Shown here: positions 44,012-56,000 of the stretch, piece by piece
Position numbering within the stretch: the stretch's first letter is position 1
Layout of the letters: the number at the start of each line of letters is the position of its first letter
DNA from: Mucilaginibacter jinjuensis
GTDB taxonomy: Bacteria > Bacteroidota > Bacteroidia > Sphingobacteriales > Sphingobacteriaceae
Direction of reading: 5' to 3'
Length of the DNA stretch: 64,000 nt
NCBI RefSeq assembly: GCF_028596025.1
Contig: NZ_CP117167.1
Coordinates: 3,720,001 to 3,784,000, forward strand
Made by a program: the position numbers and the translations under genes
The notes under the pieces: generated by a model
Databases searched by the model: none
What the model was told of the DNA's origin: nothing
The model's input: only the letters and a program-made list of their open reading frames with translations

Positions 44012-46474
44012 TTATTTACCACCCTGATCTTGCGGAACAGATTGATCGCCGTTGTCTTCTTTATTCTTTTTAAACTCCAGTTTACCGAATTTATAATTAA
44101 GGCTGATACCGAATGAACGGTACGGCACTTCCCTTAAACTCGACTGGTTAAAGTTGGCTCCATTGGTAGTGGTTGTTTGCTTAACGTATTGGTTAAACGG
44201 ATTAGCCATAGTTAACCCCAGGCTCAGCTTTTTTTCCATAAACTGTTTGCGGAACGCGATGTTATAAAACCCAAATGCCGGGCGCTCACCCTGGATACCT
44301 TTCTGGCTCGAGTTATAGTTACCAAATACTTCGCCCACCAAGTTATGTGGAAACTGGTAGCTCGCATTCAGGTTAGCACGATAAGCAAAGCCCGTAACCG
44401 TTGCCAAACCTGGCGTACTGTTGCTGCGTGATCCTAATTGAATATTAGACCGCAGGCTCAATTTACCCACAGGCACAGAGCCATATAAATTCAACCCCAC
44501 CCCTGTTTGTGAACCTATATTATAGCGCTGGCTTAAGGCAACGTTGCTGTATTCCGTTCCGCCAATATCCAGTACCGAATAAAAAGTAGTTAATGATTGT
44601 ATATCATCGGTATTGTGCCTGTAAAAAGCTGAAGCCGATATATTGCTGCCGCTATCAAACGATTTACTGTAGCCAAGCTCATAATTATGGCCAATTTCCG
44701 GTTTCAGATTAGGGTTACCTGTGCTGATGTTGTGCGGGTCGCTGATGTTATAGAATGGGTTCAGGTCGCCGTAATCGGGGCGCTCGATACGGTATGAATA
44801 AGAGAACTTGATAGATTGCGACTGGTTTTTTCCAAACTTGTGCAACACCGTAAACGACGGTGCGAAAGTATTATAACCAGGAATTTGTGTTCCGGGAAAA
44901 TCAGCATTGGTAACTGTGCGCTCATAACGCAAGCCTGCCTTACCTTCCAGAAAATCATTAAATAGTTGAAATGAACCCGATACATAACCTGCATATATCT
45001 TTCTGTCATAGTTAAAGCTATATGTCTGATTAGCATTCGGCACGTAACTACCATCGTTAAATAAAGTATCGGTAGCTACACTGTTGTTCAGGTCCTCTAA
45101 AACTGCTTTGGCACCTGTTTCTAAGGTAAATGCCTTGCTGAACGGCTGAGTATAATCAATAGAAATATTGGTTTCATGATCGCGGCCGGGGTTATTACTC
45201 ATCGATCCCGATGATGGATAACCGCCTGTTAAATAATCCTGCTCCTGCGAATAGTAAGATGTGTTTTTACCATAGCTCGAATTATATAAGATCTCCAGCT
45301 CCTGTCCTTCCTTTTTAAAGGTATGCTTATAATCTAAACTCCAGTCGGTTGAGTGGGCGTTGAAACGACTTGCAGAATTGCGGATACTTGAAATATCTGA
45401 CAGTAGGTTATTAGACGGCAAGCCCAGGATTTGCTGATCCTGGTTAGTGATACTGGTATTGGTATTGCTAAAATGATTAAACCCTACTGAACCGGTAAGG
45501 TTATCATGCTTACTAAGATCCCACTGAAAATTAACGCCCGACTGGTATCCCCCACGCTTAAATTTACCGTCCCCGTTTTGTAGCAGGTTAGTTAAACTAT
45601 CGCGCGAATCATTATAAGATTGCCTGGTGGTTCTTGTATGGGTGGTTGAACTCAACTGTTCATTTCCGCTAAAAAACACACCTGCGCCAAAATTGCCTTT
45701 GCGTGCATTCAAATTAAATGAACCGTTCTCTAAACGGGTACCAGCAGATAAATTAACCGTACCATTAATGCCCTGTACCTTGCTATCCTTCAAAACTATA
45801 TTAATAATACCACCTGTACCCGTAGCATCATATTTAGCACCGGGGCTGGTAATTACTTCAATACTTTTAATCTGGCTGGCTGGGATTGATTGCAGTGCAT
45901 CGGCCAAACTCGAGCCAAAAATACTTGATGGCTTCCCATTGATCAGGAAACGGATGTTTGAATTTCCCTGCAACTCCACATTACCATCAATATCAACACT
46001 TACCTGCGGTACCTTTTTCAATACATCAATAGCCACACCACCTTGTGCTGTTAAATCATTGGCGGTATTGTACACCATTTTATCTATCTTATTTTCTACA
46101 ACAGGGGCTTTGGCTACAATATTTACATCCTTTAATGTAGTTTGCGCCGGGCTTAATATTATAGTGCCGATGGATTTATTAGCGCCATTCGCCACCGTAA
46201 CATTATCAATCGTTTGGCGTTGATAACCCAGAAAATCAACCGTAACACGGTAAGTACCATCCGGGATATTGCTAATTTTAAAACCGCCCTTCGCATCAGA
46301 ACTTGCGCCATTAAACGGACTGGTAGACCCGGATTTGTAAACACTGATGGTAGCATAATCAACCGGCTGTTTGGTATCAGCATCGATAATTTTACCTGAT
46401 ATAATGCCTTTTGACTGGCCAAAAACTGTTAAACTAAATAAAACGGATATGATTAAGATACAGCAATACTTCAT
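44012..46474 (-). CDS. Outer-membrane beta-barrel family protein, TonB-dependent-receptor-like with carboxypeptidase-regulatory domain
   Basis: The 820-aa protein has a signal peptide (MKYCCILIISVLFSLTVFG, then QSKG), a carboxypeptidase-regulatory-like Ig domain (GIISGKIIDADTKQPVDYA to DFLGYQRQ), a plug-like domain (LKKVPQVSVDIDGNVELQG, GKPSSIF, IEVITSPGAKYDATGTGGIINIVLK) and a large C-terminal barrel with many aromatic strands (FSYSYRIERPDYGDLNPF, NPNLKPEIGHNYELGYSK). Proteins of this outer_membrane_beta-barrel_3 type import or export unknown ligands and are not SusC partners; no SusD gene is adjacent. The C-terminus is a hydrophilic tail after NYKFGKLEFK. Confidence 0.87.
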   Translation of the reverse strand: MKYCCILIISVLFSLTVFGQSKGIISGKIIDADTKQPVDYATISVYKSGSTSPFNGASSDAKGGFKISNIPDGTYRVTVDFLGYQRQTIDNVTVANGANKSIGTIILSPAQTTLKDVNIVAKAPVVENKIDKMVYNTANDLTAQGGVAIDVLKKVPQVSVDIDGNVELQGNSNIRFLINGKPSSIFGSSLADALQSIPASQIKSIEVITSPGAKYDATGTGGIINIVLKDSKVQGINGTVNLSAGTRLENGSFNLNARKGNFGAGVFFSGNEQLSSTTHTRTTRQSYNDSRDSLTNLLQNGDGKFKRGGYQSGVNFQWDLSKHDNLTGSVGFNHFSNTNTSITNQDQQILGLPSNNLLSDISSIRNSASRFNAHSTDWSLDYKHTFKKEGQELEILYNSSYGKNTSYYSQEQDYLTGGYPSSGSMSNNPGRDHETNISIDYTQPFSKAFTLETGAKAVLEDLNNSVATDTLFNDGSYVPNANQTYSFNYDRKIYAGYVSGSFQLFNDFLEGKAGLRYERTVTNADFPGTQIPGYNTFAPSFTVLHKFGKNQSQSIKFSYSYRIERPDYGDLNPFYNISDPHNISTGNPNLKPEIGHNYELGYSKSFDSGSNISASAFYRHNTDDIQSLTTFYSVLDIGGTEYSNVALSQRYNIGSQTGVGLNLYGSVPVGKLSLRSNIQLGSRSNSTPGLATVTGFAYRANLNASYQFPHNLVGEVFGNYNSSQKGIQGERPAFGFYNIAFRKQFMEKKLSLGLTMANPFNQYVKQTTTTNGANFNQSSLREVPYRSFGISLNYKFGKLEFKKNKEDNGDQSVPQDQGGK

Positions 46475-46668
46475 TCTGATGGAAATTCTATAAGCTGCAA
46501 AAATCTAATAAAACTCTGTACTAAAGTTGAATTTTAACCGATAAACGGCCATAGTAGCGTTCATCAACTAATTTGTTACAATATGTTAATTTAAGGTTAG
46601 CAAATTGCGATGAGCAACACCGTGTCGATAAAATACTTATTATCAAATAATTGGTATATTTATTTATC

Positions 46669-47448
46669 ATGACCGAAACCACAATTGATGATATTATCCA
46701 GTCGCTGCAAAACATTATTGCAAAATGTGCAGCTGCTAACAGCCGTTTAGGTTACTTCGCTACCCTGTATTTAAAGGTAACGCAAAGCGTTAAAGACGGC
46801 ATTGCGTCCGGCCAGTTCCAGGACGGGCAGAGGATGGAAAAACTGGATGTAGTATTTGCCAGCCGGTATCTCGACGCATACCAAAAGTGGACCAGCCACC
46901 AACCCACCACAACCTCATGGGCTATTGCATTTGAGCAGGCCGAAAAATCATCTGTGCTGGTATTACAACATTTACTTTTAGGGATGAATGCCCACATCAA
47001 CCTAGATCTGGGCATTGCCGCGGTTGAAGTTTGCGAGGGCCAGCCCCTGGCAAACTTATCGCAGGATTTTGATGCTATTAATACCATCATCGCTGCACTA
47101 ACCAACCAGGTGTTATTTGAATTAGGACAGGTTTCGCCTTTGCTTTCCTTATTGGGGCTGCATGCCTCAAACGCTAATTCTGCATTGATACAATTTAGCA
47201 TTGGCAATGCCCGTGATGGCGCCTGGTGTTTTGCAGAAAGCCTGATTGCTCAAAAGCCCGAAGATTATGCAGCCTTTATCGCCACGAGAGATAAAACCAT
47301 CCACAACCTTGGCAATAGCATAGTTGATACAAGTGGCTTTATGCGCTTAACTGTATGGCTCATCCATTTATTTGAGTGGAAAAAACCATCAAGGATTATC
47401 AAAGCGCTCAACGAATATCAGAAAAAGAAGATTGTTGTAGCTAAATGA
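46669..47448 (+). CDS. DUF5995-family protein, unknown function
   Basis: The ATG at 46669 (MTETTIDDIIQ) is preferred over an in-frame TTG 18 bases upstream. The 259-aa protein is soluble and helical. The strongest signature is VFASRYLDAYQKW, W-x-IAFEQAE and LQHLLLGMNAHINLDLGIA, which I recall as DUF5995; the conserved HLLLGMNAHIN with two histidines could be a metal or catalytic site. No function is known. The 194 bases upstream, shared with the divergent receptor gene, hold no clear promoter motif. Its stop codon abuts that of the convergent FAD protein gene with zero spacing. Confidence 0.75.
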   Translation: MTETTIDDIIQSLQNIIAKCAAANSRLGYFATLYLKVTQSVKDGIASGQFQDGQRMEKLDVVFASRYLDAYQKWTSHQPTTTSWAIAFEQAEKSSVLVLQHLLLGMNAHINLDLGIAAVEVCEGQPLANLSQDFDAINTIIAALTNQVLFELGQVSPLLSLLGLHASNANSALIQFSIGNARDGAWCFAESLIAQKPEDYAAFIATRDKTIHNLGNSIVDTSGFMRLTVWLIHLFEWKKPSRIIKALNEYQKKKIVVAK

Positions 47449-49161
47449 TTATAAATCCGGCAATAAACTCTTAATAATAATGGACGAAGCTTGCTGACAA
47501 AAATCAAGCCCCGAGTAATCGGGGTTATATCCGCCTATGTAAGAAACCGCCATAATATAAATCCGTTCGTTTAATGCCCCGTAGGCATCCACCACCTCGA
47601 AACTATCATTAATGGCAACGCCGGGTACTTTCAAGTAATAATCGCCACGTTGGTCTTGCGTAACATCTTTTCCATCAATCAAAGCCTTGCGACCGGCTTC
47701 TGCCGATCTGAATTTGAGCCGCGCAGGGGTAATGGTATGCTTATCGCGCAGGCTTTTAAACGGAAACTCATCATACGTTAAATGCGGCTGGCCTATGCAA
47801 TTTACATAAGTGTTAAAGTATACCGACTGCTGTTTCCCTTGCGGATCTGTGTAGTAATAAGTAGCGCCGCCGTGGGGTTCTGCCTCTACCCTGTTATCGT
47901 ATCCAACCTCAACCAGGCTCAGCACACCGGCATTATGCAGGGCAATCAATTCTTCGGCCGAACTTTGTGGTGTATAGGCTATAACAATAGAGATCAATGG
48001 CATCAGCGTTTTTTGCAGCCTTTGCATATCTTCTGCCGATAAATGTTTGGCCGGATAATTCAATGCGAAGCTGAGCGTGCCCAGCATCTCTTTCCAGTAA
48101 ATGGATTCTCTTTTTTTAATCGATTTTTCCGCTTCGGCATACTCGGCTTTCAGCAATTGAAAGGGATCTTTATCTTCCCTGAAATTCATGATAAAGGCCA
48201 CAAAATCTTCAAGTTGCATATTCTTAACCCGCTCATAAAAACCGGGATCTTCCACGCGAATAGGCTCAATAAAATCTTTCTTGAAGATATAATCCAGCGC
48301 TAGAAAGCCATCATTGGCCGCAATGTGAGTTTTGATCTCTTCTTTGCCGGCCAATGGCTTGTTTGACAGGTGCGAATCCTTCAAATGAAACCTCACCGCA
48401 GGCAGCATGCCTTCGCGGCTGTGCATCACCAATCTGAAACCAGGGCTATCATCTGCAAGGCGATAAAAGAGTTTACCATCTTTATCCTTATCGAAGGTAC
48501 CGTTATAACGGGCCAGCGTTTTGATGGCATCAATGGCAGTAAGCGACGAACCCGTGATAGCCACGGGATGATTGAGTTTTAACCTGAGTTTTGCGGGCGG
48601 ATAAGGCGAATCGAAATAATTGGGGCTCTTACCTTCATTTTTAACCGGCCAGCTGTGACCGCTACAAATAATTACATGATCGAATTCGAATTTCTGCTCT
48701 TGATTTATTTCTACTAAAACCAATTCCTGTTCGGGGTAATCAATTATATCAGTTACGTGGCTGTTATAGTGTACTTCGAAATCAACACCTGCTTCTTTAG
48801 CCTGCTTCAGCAACAGATCGAACTGTGCTTTAAGGTACTGCCCGAATAGCAAACGCGGTAATACTTTATATTCGTTAAAACGGTCTACATCGATATGATA
48901 TTTATCGAGGGTATCTTTAGGTATCGTTTTAATCCAATCGGCAAGCGGGGTAACCAAATCAGGGATTTCGTTGCCAGATACGTTGGTAACATGCTCATCA
49001 TTAGCGCCATCTGTACTGTAAGGCATCCCTGCACCCAGGTTATTTTTCTTCTCGAAGATAGTGATAGATAAATCAGACGATTTAGCCTCTAACAACCTTT
49101 TAAACATGAATAAGCCGCTCGGCCCACCGCCAAGAATGGCGATCCGTTTTTTGTTTTTCAA
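47449..49161 (-). CDS. FAD/NAD(P)-binding oxidoreductase-like protein
   Basis: The 570-aa protein begins with a dinucleotide-binding motif, RIAILGGGPSGLFMFKRLLEA, and the acidic residue of IFEKK at the end of strand 2. A second Rossmann-like glycine segment is HPVAITGSSLTAIDAIKTL, and VIICSGHSWP is the typical ATG-like motif. This matches the FAD-NAD(P)-binding (NAD_binding_9) family, related to HpxO-like or lysine-hydroxylase-like flavoproteins; the substrate is unknown. GAGMPYSTDG near the N-terminus is typical. There is no signal peptide, so it is cytoplasmic. Confidence 0.82.
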   Translation of the reverse strand: MKNKKRIAILGGGPSGLFMFKRLLEAKSSDLSITIFEKKNNLGAGMPYSTDGANDEHVTNVSGNEIPDLVTPLADWIKTIPKDTLDKYHIDVDRFNEYKVLPRLLFGQYLKAQFDLLLKQAKEAGVDFEVHYNSHVTDIIDYPEQELVLVEINQEQKFEFDHVIICSGHSWPVKNEGKSPNYFDSPYPPAKLRLKLNHPVAITGSSLTAIDAIKTLARYNGTFDKDKDGKLFYRLADDSPGFRLVMHSREGMLPAVRFHLKDSHLSNKPLAGKEEIKTHIAANDGFLALDYIFKKDFIEPIRVEDPGFYERVKNMQLEDFVAFIMNFREDKDPFQLLKAEYAEAEKSIKKRESIYWKEMLGTLSFALNYPAKHLSAEDMQRLQKTLMPLISIVIAYTPQSSAEELIALHNAGVLSLVEVGYDNRVEAEPHGGATYYYTDPQGKQQSVYFNTYVNCIGQPHLTYDEFPFKSLRDKHTITPARLKFRSAEAGRKALIDGKDVTQDQRGDYYLKVPGVAINDSFEVVDAYGALNERIYIMAVSYIGGYNPDYSGLDFCQQASSIIIKSLLPDL

Positions 49162-49302
49162 GTTCTAAGCGTTGTAGTTTATTGGTATATTTAGTTCGGT
49201 AACCAGAATTTGGCTACGGTTATATTAACCACCCGACTTAAGCTTTGTTTGATAAGAACAATTTAAGAGCAAGCAGTATAATTATTGAAACCCTCATAAA
49301 TA

Positions 49303-49701
49303 ATGGAAGAAAATAGCGACAACATAAAGCCATCAATAAGTAATCCCAGCGACCATCTGGCCAACGAGCGCACCTTTTTGGCATGGATCAGAACAGGCAT
49401 TGCGTTAATGGGCTTTGGTTTTGTGGTGGTTAAGTTTGCTCTGTTTATCAGGCAAATTGCATTGGCGCTGCATAAACCCGGCATGCCCGAACCCAGCCCG
49501 GCCTATTCATCACAAATTGGCACCATGTTAATTGCCGGTGGCATTATTATGGTCGGTTACGCCTATAAACGCTATCGCATTACAGAACGTCAGTTATTTC
49601 AACACCAATACAGGCCATCTTATTTGCTTGCTATACTGGTTACCGTACTGATACTTATTTCGGGTATTGCATTAATATTTTTCTTGTTGCCTAATTTGTA
49701 A
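49303..49701 (+). CDS. DUF202 (YidH-like) small membrane protein
   Basis: The 132-aa protein has the DUF202 hallmark LANERTFLAWIRTGIALMGFGFVVVK at residues about 16-43, including the arginine-rich LANERTFLAW motif. Three membrane helices are visible: the first just described, IGTMLIAGGIIMVGYAYK, and LLAILVTVLILISGIALIFF. A proline-rich loop lies between helices 1 and 2. Function is unknown across the family. It is transcribed as a single gene, divergent from the FAD protein. Confidence 0.88.
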   Translation: MEENSDNIKPSISNPSDHLANERTFLAWIRTGIALMGFGFVVVKFALFIRQIALALHKPGMPEPSPAYSSQIGTMLIAGGIIMVGYAYKRYRITERQLFQHQYRPSYLLAILVTVLILISGIALIFFLLPNL

Positions 49702-50027
49702 GGCAAGTATCTTTTCGAGGTACAGCTTATATATACAATCAATATTTACCGCCGTTCATTTTGTGCATTTTCAAAAATATTAGTTTACAGTAAATCTAAT
49801 TGCAAAGTTTTATCGTAAAAGTAAATAAATGCCTATTTTGTGTCTTTTTAAGCGGTAATTATCAGCGATAGTCGGATATTGCACTAATTATATTCTTGAT
49901 ATATAACTGAACTTTACATGTCACAATATCTAAGCCCCGTCTCAACCATTTCTGTCGAAAAATCCAATTCGGCTATTCAATACAAGCAACCCGCATTTGC
50001 TATTTATTCACTTGCTTATACAACTGT
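49702..50027. other. 326-base AT-rich leader region of the surface-protein operon
   Basis: No ORF, RNA gene or exact TAnnTTTG element is visible. The nearest to a promoter is TATTTTG at about 49835, one base short of the consensus spacing. The length suggests a long 5' untranslated region. Confidence 0.5.
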
Positions 50028-53000
50028 ATGATCAAATTTTTACGTTTTTATTTTCCTGCAATTTTACTCGCGCTAATAGTGCATGTTTCTGCGTTTGCGC
50101 AAAACTGTACCATTAACGCCGGTGCCGACCGTACCATTTGCCCCGGTAGTGCATTTGTACTTACCGGTAACGCAACTGGTTTACTTACCCAGCAAGCCAC
50201 CTGGACGCAGGTTTCAGGCCAACCGGTTACTGTATCGGCAACAACAGTAAATAGCGGTACAGCTATAGCAACAGTTACCGGGTATACAGTTGGGCAAAGT
50301 TATACCTTCCGGCTATCGGCTACCTGTACCGATGGTTCACCTGTTTTTGACGATGCCGTGTATACGGTTTCAACTTTAACTGTAGCCAATGCCGGTCCTG
50401 ATATTAGCTCTTGTCCGGGCCCTAATGCGGTAACCATGGCCGCAAACGCCCCACAAGCAGGCGAAACGGGCGTATGGTCTGTAAGCGGTAATTTGCCTTT
50501 ACCCAACCCGGTTACATCACCCACAGGTACAATTTCTTTACCGGCTACGGGTAATACCGTTGGCACCTCGGTTTATACCTGGACAATCACCAATAGCTCA
50601 GGCAGTTGCTCTTCTTCATCAAGCGTAAGGGTAACCAATCTTGGCGGCGAGCCTATCTCTGTTGTAACCCCGGTTAATGTAAGCTGTTATTCAATAAAGG
50701 CTGCTGTTGGCTTACACGCATCATTCGGCGGAAGTGGTAACGGACAAATAGGCACATGGTCGTTCATCAGTGGTCCGAGTACCCCTTCTTTAGGTGACAT
50801 TCACGACCAGAATATGGGGATCGGAGACCTTATCGGTGGTACTTATGTGATGCGATGGACGGTAACAGGCCCATGTTTTAGCGGTTTTAAGGACGTTACC
50901 ATTAATGTTTCACCCCCTTCGCAAGATGTTACCAATGCAGGTGGCGAGCCATTTTTTACCTATTGCGATGGCCGTACCAGCACTGCGTTAAACGGTGTGG
51001 TACCGCTTTATAAGAATGAGGTAGTGAGCTGGGTTTCGGCTTCCACAAACCCCGGAGGTGTGGTTATTTCAAATCCAACATCACCTACCACCACTATATC
51101 GGGTATGGATGGCGCTTCTGCTTATGATTTTGTATATACCATTACTAACACAGTTACCAACTGCTCATCAGTAGCTATTTATCATGTTCGGTACACAACG
51201 CCACCTTTTGTTGGCTTCGCTACACCCAACCCATCCTATTTACCATGTAATGCTTCCCAGCTAACCGTACATTATACGGTAGCAGGTGGTAACCGCTCGC
51301 AATGGGCTTTGGTAAGCGCCCCTCCGGGTTCACAGCTCGAGGCCAACGCGCATATCAATAGTTTCACCACCGCGGCTGATGATTTTCAGCCGATTGTGGG
51401 CATGAACAAGATCGGTACTTATGTAATCAGGTTCAGGCGTTATAGCGATATTGCTACAGGTGGTTGTAATGATGCCTTTGCCGATATTACCATCGTAGTA
51501 TCAAAAGCACCGTACCAGGCTAATGCCGGTACTTCACAGTTTCTGGCCTGCGGTGTAACATCAGCTTCGCTGGCGGGTAATGCGCCACAGGGTGATGATT
51601 CGGGCACAGGGACATGGAGCCAGGTAAGCGGACCAAATACGGCTACTATTGCTGATAAGACTTTAAATACAACCGGTATTTCAAACCTGGTTAGCGGCGT
51701 ATATACTTTCAGATGGATTGTTACCGGTGGGGGTACCAATTGCGGCGATTCACAATCGGATGTAAAGGTGATTGTAGCCTCTCCTCCAACACATGTGAAT
51801 GCCGGCCCCGATGTGAGCGTATGTTTTTCAACACCGGTAAAACTAGCTGCCGACCCACCTGCACTGAACGAAAAAGGCACCTGGAGTGTAATTTCTGAAA
51901 GCCCTGCTACCCCGGCAAGCACAGTAGTATTCTCTAATGTTAATGACCCTAATGCAATTGTAACCGGTTTACTGGCCAATAAGACTTATACACTGCAATG
52001 GAAAATTGAAAATAGCTGCGGTAGTATTACCGATCCTATGGTTATTAATACCAACAGCACTAACGGCCCTAAACAGGCTAATGCAGGCCCCGACCAATGT
52101 TTGGGAGCCAGTACCACTATTTTCAACCTGGCAGCCAACGCGCCCGATGCAGGCGAAACCGGGATATGGACATTATTGCCCGGCAGCCCTAACACGCCTG
52201 CATTTACCAACACCAGCAGCCAAACGGTTACCGGCGCAACTGTAGGTACTTATAAATTTGAATGGCAGCTAAGCAAAGGCGGTTGCAGCACCACACGTGA
52301 TACCGTGGTAATAACCATATCACCGGGCACAACGGTAGCAGCAATAAATGGCAGCACAGGTACATCTGCACAGGATATTTGCGGGCTTGGTCCAGTCACC
52401 CTAACTTCTACCAACGCAGCATTAGCATCAGGTGAGGTTGGTACATGGACACAAACCGCCGGAGCCGGTGGCGCTGTAATTACATCGCCAAATGGCACAT
52501 CAACCACTATTACTGGTTTGGGTGAAGGCCGTTATACCTTCAGGTATACCATTACCAACAGCGCCTGCTCAAGTTCATTTGCAGACATCAATCTTAATCT
52601 GAGCCAGCCCCCTACCCCTGCTAATGCTTCGGTATCGGGCAATAATCCTATTACGCTTTGCGATGGTACATCAACAGTTTTAGATGCCAATACCATTACT
52701 GTAGGCACGGGATTATGGCTGGTACAAAGCGGGCCAAACGCGCCAACATTCAGCAGCCTAAGCGACCCGCATGCTACCGTAAGCGGGCTGGTGTTAGGTA
52801 CTTACGTACTGACATGGAAATCAACCAATGGTACTATTTGCCCGGCATCAACCTCTAATGTAACTATCACCGTACACCAATCTGCCAATGCAGGTGCAGA
52901 CCAAGCTTTATGTAACACTTCAACAACGATATTATCCGGTAACGAAGGCAGCGATGGTACGTGGACATTAGTTTCGTCATCACCTGCAGGCGCACCTCCT

Positions 53001-56000
53001 GTTACGATCACTAAAAATGGTTCATCAACAGGTTTTGGTAACACAGCTATTGTAAGCGGATTGGTACCGAATACCAATTATATATTTAGATACACTATTA
53101 ATACAGGCTTAGTAGGTGGCAAAGATGCAGGTGGTTGCGGTACATTGACCGATGATATGACGGTAGCCGTGAGCGGCCCGCCATCAACAGCAGATGCAGG
53201 CCCGGATCAGCAGATCTGTACCAGCAACACTACGCAGGTAATACTGGATGCAGCCGTTCCTACTGTAGGTACAGGTTCATGGGACGTGATCAGCAGGCCT
53301 AACGGCAGCGTACTAACGCTTTCATCAACAACAGACCCTCATGCCGTATTGGCTAATTTAAGTGTTCAGGGTGATTATTTATTGCAGTGGACTGTTACCA
53401 ATGCCAATTGTACCGGTAACCAATCAAGCAATGATATTGTACGGATCAGTGTTTATAACCCGCCAACCGCTGCTGCTCCAATGACAGATCAGCCTGCGGC
53501 TTGTTTGGGTAATATTGTATTATCAGACAATACACCTACCGTGGGTATCGGTACATGGACATTTGTACCAAACGGCCCCGGCGATACCCGCACCCCTGTT
53601 ATCGATGCACCCAATGTACCTACAACTTCGGTTTCGGGTTTAGTGGTTGATCCTGCAAATCCATATAAATTCAGGTGGACTATTACCAACGGTACTTGTA
53701 CAGCTTCATCGGCCGATGTAAATATCACAGTAAAGGATAATACACCTGCCACCGCTAATGCGGGTACAGTTGCCAATAGCTGCGCTACAACTGCAGGCGG
53801 TACTGCTTCGGTAAACCTTGCTTCAAGCAACACGACCTTAACGGGTAACGATCAGGGTACATGGACCGTTGTAACGCAACCTAATTTTAGTCCGACTGTA
53901 ACATTTAATAATGTACACAGCGCAACAGCCATAGCCAGCAATTTAAAAGCAGGTGCTTATACCTTAAGATGGACTATTGCCAACAACAGCGCATGTACAT
54001 CAACAAGCGATGTAAGCTTCACCATATTCGATCCACCATCACAGGCAGATGCAGGCCAGCCTGCGGCTAACTATTGCTTATCTGCCCCGGCAGTATTATC
54101 TGCAACAGCCCCAACCGTGGGTACGGGTACATGGACAGTGCTGTCTAAACCAGTTGGCGCAGCCGATCCGGTATTTAGCTCAATAAATGACAACCATGCT
54201 TCAGTAACCGGGCTAGTAGCCGGAGTTTATACTTTCAGATGGACAGTTTCTACCGGTCAGTGTACCGATAGTCATGATGATATTGTGATCACGGTAGCCA
54301 ACTGCGTTATTGATCTTGGTATCACTAATAGCGATGGCAAAACAACTTACACTCCGGGTGGTACCAATACTTACACCGTTGTAGCAAGTAATAACGGCAC
54401 AAGCGATGCCAATGGCGCAACGGTAACCTTCCCATTCCCAACTGGGGTAACAGGTACCTGGGTGGCCACTTACGCAGGCGGCGCAAGCGGCAGTGCAAGT
54501 GGAAATACAGGCATTAATGAGATTGTGAACTTACCGGTTGGTGGTTCGGTTACTTATGTAGTAACTGCCGCAGTTGGCAGTTCCGTAACGGGTAATTTAA
54601 CTACCACTGCTACCGTGACTGCCCCACCGGGATTAACAGATGCTAACCCTGCTGATAATACCGCGTCTGATACGGATACCCCGGTTAGTCAGGTTGATTT
54701 AAGCATTACCAATACCGATGGCAAAGCAACTTACAGCCCAGGCACAACCAATACTTACACCGTTGTTGCTACTAACACAGGTTTAAGTACTGCTACCGGC
54801 GCAACAGTAACTTATACCCTGCCTACCGGCATTACCGGAAACTGGACCGCTGTTTATGCAGGCGGCGCAACAGGCGTAGCATCGGGAACTGGTAATATCA
54901 ATCAAACGGTAACTATCCCACCTAATGGCACAGTTACTTATACAGTAACTGCAGCCATACCTGGTAATTTTACGGGAGATGTTAGCACCACGGCAACGGT
55001 TATCGCCCCTGTAGGTTTAGCAGACCCTACCCCTGCCAATAACACGGCGGTTGATACCGATACCCAAAGCAGCCTTGCCGATCTAAGCGTAACCAATAGT
55101 GATGGCAAACCAAGCTATACGCCGGGCACCAATAATACTTACAGCATTGTGGTAACCAATATTGGTCCAAGCGATGTAACCGGCGCAACTGTAACCAATA
55201 ACTTACCAGCCGGTGTAACCGGCACCTGGACTGCCGTTTATACCGGCGGTGCAACAGGTGCAGCATCGGGCACGGGCAATATTGGTCAGCTGGTAAATAT
55301 GCCTGCGGGTAGTATCGTAACCTATACTTATGTAGTATCAGTACCACCAGACTTTACCGGTGGTAGCATTACCAATACCACCACAGTAGCCACACCTGCT
55401 GGTGTAACCGACCCTACACCAGCCAATAATACCGCTACTGATGTTGATACGCAGAATAGCGTTACCGATTTGAAAGTAGTTAAAACGGCCTCAACCTTAA
55501 CACCTTCTATCGGCACGCAGATTACGTTTACCATTACGGCAAGTAATAACGGACCAAGCGTGGGAAGCAATGTTAACGTGGCTGATTTACTGCCGAGCGG
55601 CTTTACTTACGTAAGTGCTACACCATCAACAGGTACCTATAATAATGCAAGCGGCACATGGGCAATCGGGGCATTAGCACATACTATTAATGCAACACTC
55701 ACAGTAACAGCCAAAGTAAACGCAACAGGCAGCTATACCAATACAGCTACTATTAGCGGTGCCGAAACAGATAGCGACCCTACCAACAACAGCAGCCAGG
55801 TAACTGTTACACCTAAACAATTACCGGTAGCTAATAACGATGCAGCAAGTACAGGGTCAAATTCTCCTGTAGCCATCAACTTACTGAATAACGATGTTAG
55901 GGGATCAGACAATCTGGTACCAGGCACAGTTACTATTATTACCCCACCACAACACGGTACGGTAACTATCGACCCAACAACCGGTATAGCAACTTACACC

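Noticed and set aside
44000..44028. GATCAGG/CCTGATC inverted repeat as a terminator between convergent genes
   Set aside because: Only 7-bp arms, a 15-base loop, no T-run, and one arm lies within the coding end of the receptor gene.
47446..47451. Zero-base spacing between convergent stop codons of the DUF5995 and FAD protein genes
   Set aside because: Unusual but not rare in compact bacterial genomes; no hairpin or other signal accompanies it.
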